From contig CALDJN010000099.1 in assembly GCA_937901695.1 (NCBI GenBank), positions 1-7,569 on the forward strand: DNA of 7,569 bases, in the 5' to 3' direction. Made by a program: the position numbers and the translations under genes. Positions 5,487 through 7,569 of the stretch are shown here, one piece after another (the stretch's first letter is position 1; each line of letters begins with the position of its first letter). Origin of the DNA: an uncultured Anaerocolumna sp. GTDB taxonomy: Bacteria; Bacillota; Clostridia; Lachnospirales; Lachnospiraceae. A model generated the notes under the pieces. That model had not been told where the DNA came from. It worked only from the letters and a program-made list of their open reading frames with translations, and ran no database searches.

Positions 5487-6491
5487 TTATTCAGTTACAT
5501 AAATTGTGCATTTCACTTTTGTTCCATCCTCCTTGGCATAGACATAGGCTTTTCCTTTTTTTAAAGCTTTTATTTGCCCGTTGGAGTTTATGGATATGAT
5601 ATTAGGATTACTAGTAGACCAGGTTGGAGAATTACCTGAGGAAACTTTAGCGGTGATTGTAGCAGAAGAACCTGCTTTCATAGATAATTCCTCTTTACTT
5701 AATTTAATTTCAGGTTTTTCTACAATTATTTCACAGCTGATAGAAACACCATCAACCGTTGCTGTAATGATAGCAGTTCCATTTTTGATAGCTGTTATGT
5801 TTCCATTTTGATCTACTGTAGCTATGCTTTTCTTGTTTGTTCTCCATTGGGGTTTAATTTTAGATGATACTTCTGCAGAAAGTTTATCTGTTTGACCACG
5901 ATATAAAGTGATATGGGAACGATTTAAGGTAACAGTAGGATAATCAACCGTTACAAGGCAGGTCACTTGGTTTCCATCAGCAGAGCAGGTAATCTCAGTT
6001 TCACCTGGTTTTTTACCAATTACTGTACCATGTTCATCTACTGTTGCAATACTTGTTTTTCTGCTTTTCCAAGTAACTTTGGAACCATTGGAGGTAACAG
6101 CGGTTAGTTTTATACTCTCACCTCTTTGAATTTTGCCACTGGCAGGGTTGATTGATATGGTTGTTTTATTAACAGAAACAAGGCAGGAAGCACAGGTATC
6201 TTTTAGATTAGCAGTAATAACAGCTGTACCAGATTTTTTTGCAGTAACTTTTCCGTACTTATTAACAGAAACAATTTTAGAATCGCTGCTTTTCCAGGTT
6301 ACGTTCTTCCCAGTGGAGGTAATGGCGATGAGATAGAATTCATCACCAATGTTAACCTTCGCATCGTACTGTGAAAGAATTATAAAGGATATTTCAGATG
6401 ATAATGCAGATACTGCTTGGGTAGGTAAAATAAAATGAATTGCCATTAAAGATAAAGTAATAGACAAAATGACTTTTTTTAGATTTAACAA
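5487..6491 (-). CDS. Secreted protein of four BIg2 (bacterial Ig-like group 2) domains
   Basis: This 334-residue exported protein has no catalytic domain. The start is TTG at 6491, supported by GGAGG (6502-6498) 6 bases upstream; no in-frame ATG precedes the signal peptide. Residues 1-29 form a signal peptide (basic NLKK, a hydrophobic core, AVSA before the likely cut). Four BIg2 domains follow at about 36-109, 111-184, 186-259 and 261-334. They show the family pattern VTWKSSDSKIVSVNKYGKVT, then KKSGTAVITA and a final strand. Key residues repeat exactly every 75 positions: W66, W141, W216, W291 and C103, C178, C253, C328. C100 and C169 are extra. BIg2 domains usually mediate adhesion or polysaccharide/cell-wall association, but there is no LPXTG, S-layer homology or other anchor. 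Release, or attachment by the domains themselves, is inferred. It has its own regulated-looking promoter (6605-6643). No clear terminator follows, so read-through toward the foldase gene is possible. Confidence 0.88.
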   Translation of the reverse strand: MLNLKKVILSITLSLMAIHFILPTQAVSALSSEISFIILSQYDAKVNIGDEFYLIAITSTGKNVTWKSSDSKIVSVNKYGKVTAKKSGTAVITANLKDTCASCLVSVNKTTISINPASGKIQRGESIKLTAVTSNGSKVTWKSRKTSIATVDEHGTVIGKKPGETEITCSADGNQVTCLVTVDYPTVTLNRSHITLYRGQTDKLSAEVSSKIKPQWRTNKKSIATVDQNGNITAIKNGTAIITATVDGVSISCEIIVEKPEIKLSKEELSMKAGSSATITAKVSSGNSPTWSTSNPNIISINSNGQIKALKKGKAYVYAKEDGTKVKCTIYVTE

Positions 6492-6563
6492 TAGAATCCT
6501 CCATTCTTTTAATGTGAGGAGAGAATCATTAAAATGAAAGAAACTTTAATATACTATATCATA

Positions 6564-6597
6564 AAATTTACCAGTTGTAAATTTCCTTTGTAAATTT
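6564..6597. promoter_or_regulatory. Three 8-bp half-sites in the early leader of the BIg2 gene
   Basis: AAATTTAC (6564-6571), GTAAATTT (6577-6584) and GTAAATTT (6590-6597) are spaced by exactly 13 bp. The first two form a perfect inverted repeat with a 5-base centre, and the last two form a direct repeat. They lie just downstream of the predicted transcription start of the minus-strand BIg2 gene, where a repressor could block elongation. The protein that binds is unknown. Confidence 0.4.
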
Positions 6598-6604
6598 GTT
6601 TGTA

Positions 6605-6643
6605 CCTATATCGTATTATTCCTATTATGTCAATAGGAATAAT
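6605..6643 (-). promoter_or_regulatory. BIg2-gene promoter with a perfect 12-bp-arm palindrome over the -35
   Basis: On the minus strand TTGACA (6633-6628) and TATAGG (6610-6605) are separated by 17 bases, placing transcription start near 6598 and giving a leader of about 105 bases. ATTATTCCTATT (6615-6626) and AATAGGAATAAT (6632-6643) are perfect inverted arms around the 5-base centre ATGTC. The palindrome covers the whole -35 and most of the spacer, so a protein bound there would exclude or contact RNA polymerase. The arm length and symmetry argue for a dedicated operator. Confidence 0.6.
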
Positions 6644-6693
6644 GTTAATATAATAACAAACTTATTATGAAAATTGAGAATAAAAGTAGAAAA

Positions 6694-6888
6694 TAATAAT
6701 TATAGTTCAGCCTGTAGTATCCCATCTCCCTTTGTGTAGACAGTCCAATTTAACCTTTGTAACCTTTCTAGTTGGCATATGCAAATAAGGTCAGATTTGT
6801 GTACATTGTGAAGCAGAGCGGTATGAAACCATGAAGGCAGGCAAGTAAAAGGGGGATGGGATATCACAGGGCTAAATTATAACTATTA
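6694..6888. repeat. 195-bp element with about 40-bp imperfect terminal inverted repeats
   Basis: The left arm (6694-6733) and right arm (6848-6888) are inverted copies over about 40 positions, with six mismatches and a one-base gap. The strongest blocks are TATCCCATC (6719-6727) against GATGGGATA (6855-6863), and CCCTTT (6728-6733) against AAAGGG (6848-6853). All mismatches are transitions. The 114-bp core carries the palindrome GCATATGC (6775-6782) and GGTATGAAACC (6820-6830), but no ORF longer than about 13 codons. AGTAGA occurs just outside both ends (6685-6690 and 6892-6897) and may be a target duplication. This looks like a small non-autonomous transposable element. A structured RNA formed by the long stem is the alternative. 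I do not recognise the family. Confidence 0.55.
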
Positions 6889-6922
6889 AGCAGTAGATAG
6901 GTTTTAAAATAGTTTTTATGCC

Positions 6923-6951
6923 TTGACAAATCCATAAATTAGTAGTAATAT
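6923..6951 (+). promoter_or_regulatory. Promoter of the Tat-exported C_GCAxxG_C_C protein gene
   Basis: TTGACA (6923-6928), 17 bases, then TAATAT (6946-6951). Transcription would begin near 6958 and leave an unusually long leader of about 190 bases before the ATG at 7149. The promoter lies about 35 bp beyond the long-TIR element. Confidence 0.55.
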
Positions 6952-7003
6952 TAATAATATGTTGTTATAAATTTAACAAAGTGTAAATGCTTGGTTTATT
7001 TTG

Positions 7004-7077
7004 AATATTTAGACTTAATAATAAGACAACCTTCTATAATTTTATTTTTATAGGGCTCTTTTTATAAGTCTAATATT
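7004..7077 (+). promoter_or_regulatory. Nested stem in the leader of the Tat-protein gene, possible attenuator
   Basis: AATATT-T-AGACTTA (7004-7017) pairs with TAAGTCTAATATT (7065-7077) over 13 bp with one bulged T. Inside it CTATAA and TTATAG (about 7034-7052) form a second small stem followed by GGGCTCTTTTT, which looks like a weak terminator. The inner stem and T-run could stop transcription in the leader. The stems are AT-rich and would be only moderately stable, so this is tentative. Confidence 0.3.
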
Positions 7078-7098
7078 ACTATATTAAATTAATATAGT
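7078..7098. promoter_or_regulatory. Perfect 21-bp palindrome before the Tat-protein gene
   Basis: ACTATATTAA (7078-7087) and TTAATATAGT (7089-7098) are exact inverted copies around one central base. The site lies 50 bp upstream of the ATG and downstream of the predicted promoter, so it fits a roadblock operator. A further short hairpin, CGATTT-ATA-AAATCG (7105-7119), follows directly. Confidence 0.45.
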
Positions 7099-7148
7099 GA
7101 ATTGCGATTTATAAAATCGACAAAATATAATATTAAGGAGTAGTAAAT

Positions 7149-7569
7149 ATGGGAGAAAGTAATTTAATGGAGAAAACTTACACGAGAAGAGAAGTACTAA
7201 AATTTGCAGGCAAAGCTGCTGCAGGGGTTGCAGTAGCAGGTGTTGTTCCAACTTTAATAACAGGATGTTCAAAAAAAACGGATATTCCTTCTAAAGAGGT
7301 TCTAAACTATGAATATATGGAGGCAAGTAAAGATGCTCCGCAACATCCATACCCATATCAAAAATTGGATGTTGAAACAACGAAAGAAAGAGCATATGCA
7401 AGCTTCTTTAATAAGGGTGGATGCTGCAGAGCAGTTTTTGATGCAATTGGAGGTCAATTAGCAGACAATGCCGGTTATCCTTGGAACCAGATTCCAGTTG
7501 ATGCTTTTGCAAATGGTGCATCAGGTTATGGTGCGGCTTCTCTTTGCGGTGCTTTAGGTGGTGCTGCTA
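7149..7569 (+). CDS. Tat-exported lipoprotein of the C_GCAxxG_C_C putative redox family (3'-truncated)
   Basis: The first 140 residues are visible and the frame is open at the window edge. AAGGAG (7135-7140) lies 8 bases before the ATG; the in-frame ATG at 7167 lacks such a site. The N-terminus has twin arginines (T12-R13-R14-E15-V16-L17-K18), then an alanine/valine-rich hydrophobic stretch (about 19-37) and L36-I37-T38-G39-C40, a lipobox. This predicts folded export by Tat and lipid anchoring outside the membrane. The mature part shows GGCCRAVFDAI (C92, C93) and, 40 residues later, GYGAASLCGALGGAA (C133), the CGAxxG core of the C_GCAxxG_C_C family; the final cysteines lie beyond the window. 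No CXXCH haem site is visible so far. Tat use suggests a metal or Fe-S cofactor inserted before export. Reaction and partner are unknown. It diverges from the BIg2 gene, with a long structured leader. Confidence 0.82.
   Translation, partial: MGESNLMEKTYTRREVLKFAGKAAAGVAVAGVVPTLITGCSKKTDIPSKEVLNYEYMEASKDAPQHPYPYQKLDVETTKERAYASFFNKGGCCRAVFDAIGGQLADNAGYPWNQIPVDAFANGASGYGAASLCGALGGAA

Noticed and set aside
5581..5811. Plus-strand frames opposite the BIg2 gene (also 6133-6336)
   Set aside because: They are antisense readings of the repetitive BIg2 coding sequence with no ribosome sites or domains. The same holds for minus-strand frames opposite the radical SAM gene and the Tat-protein gene.
6694..6888. 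Known riboswitch or group II intron remnant
   Set aside because: I could not match conserved cores of cobalamin, TPP, c-di-GMP or T-box RNAs, nor a domain V. The long terminal arms fit a mobile element better.
7102..7131. TTGCGA-N18-TATAAT as promoter of the Tat-protein gene
   Set aside because: The start point would fall within the ribosome binding site, so the mRNA would lack it. The promoter at 6923-6951 is better placed.

Overview
The window is AT-rich and looks like a low-GC Gram-positive anaerobe of the Clostridia, tentatively Lachnospiraceae. The pointers are strong AGGAGG-type ribosome sites, TTG starts, a BIg2 protein with a Gram-positive-style signal peptide, a membrane-anchored FKBP foldase with no outer-membrane system in view, and an extracytoplasmic C_GCAxxG_C_C redox protein. 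Taxonomy is inferred from gene types and base composition only. Six protein genes are supported, two of them cut by the window edges.

Left part (1-3155, all + strand): the 3' part of a lipoate-protein ligase (lplA); a MarR-type regulator with its own extended -10 promoter inside an inverted repeat; a 426-bp gap holding a cluster of four hairpins and a strong intrinsic terminator; a small thioredoxin-like protein with a TCGVC active site; and a stand-alone radical SAM/SPASM enzyme. Nothing shows that these genes form one pathway. The terminator separates the regulator from the thioredoxin gene.

Middle (3156-5486): a composite inverted-repeat element of about 240 bp lies after the radical SAM gene. 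It is followed by a 19-bp tandem repeat that touches the stop codon of a convergent, minus-strand, membrane-anchored FKBP-type foldase with a trigger-factor-like C-terminal part. Upstream of the foldase are a possible 31-codon leader peptide gene whose stop overlaps the foldase start (ATGA), a SigA-like promoter, and a 12-bp minisatellite of about 19 copies with a higher-order four-unit pattern.

Right part (5487-7569): a secreted protein of four BIg2 domains (minus strand) diverges from the 5' end of a Tat-exported C_GCAxxG_C_C putative redox lipoprotein (+ strand). The 657-bp region between them holds a promoter for each gene, a perfect 12-bp-arm palindrome over the -35 of the BIg2 promoter, a three-fold 8-bp half-site, a 195-bp element with about 40-bp imperfect terminal inverted repeats, and a perfect 21-bp palindrome in the leader of the Tat gene.

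The genes are mostly of known families. The unusual content is non-coding: five repeat or hairpin blocks in 7.6 kb, none of which contains a transposase. I do not see a convincing complete new system. The best leads are the nested minisatellite, the coupled leader peptide, the long-TIR element and the palindromic control sites in the divergent region.
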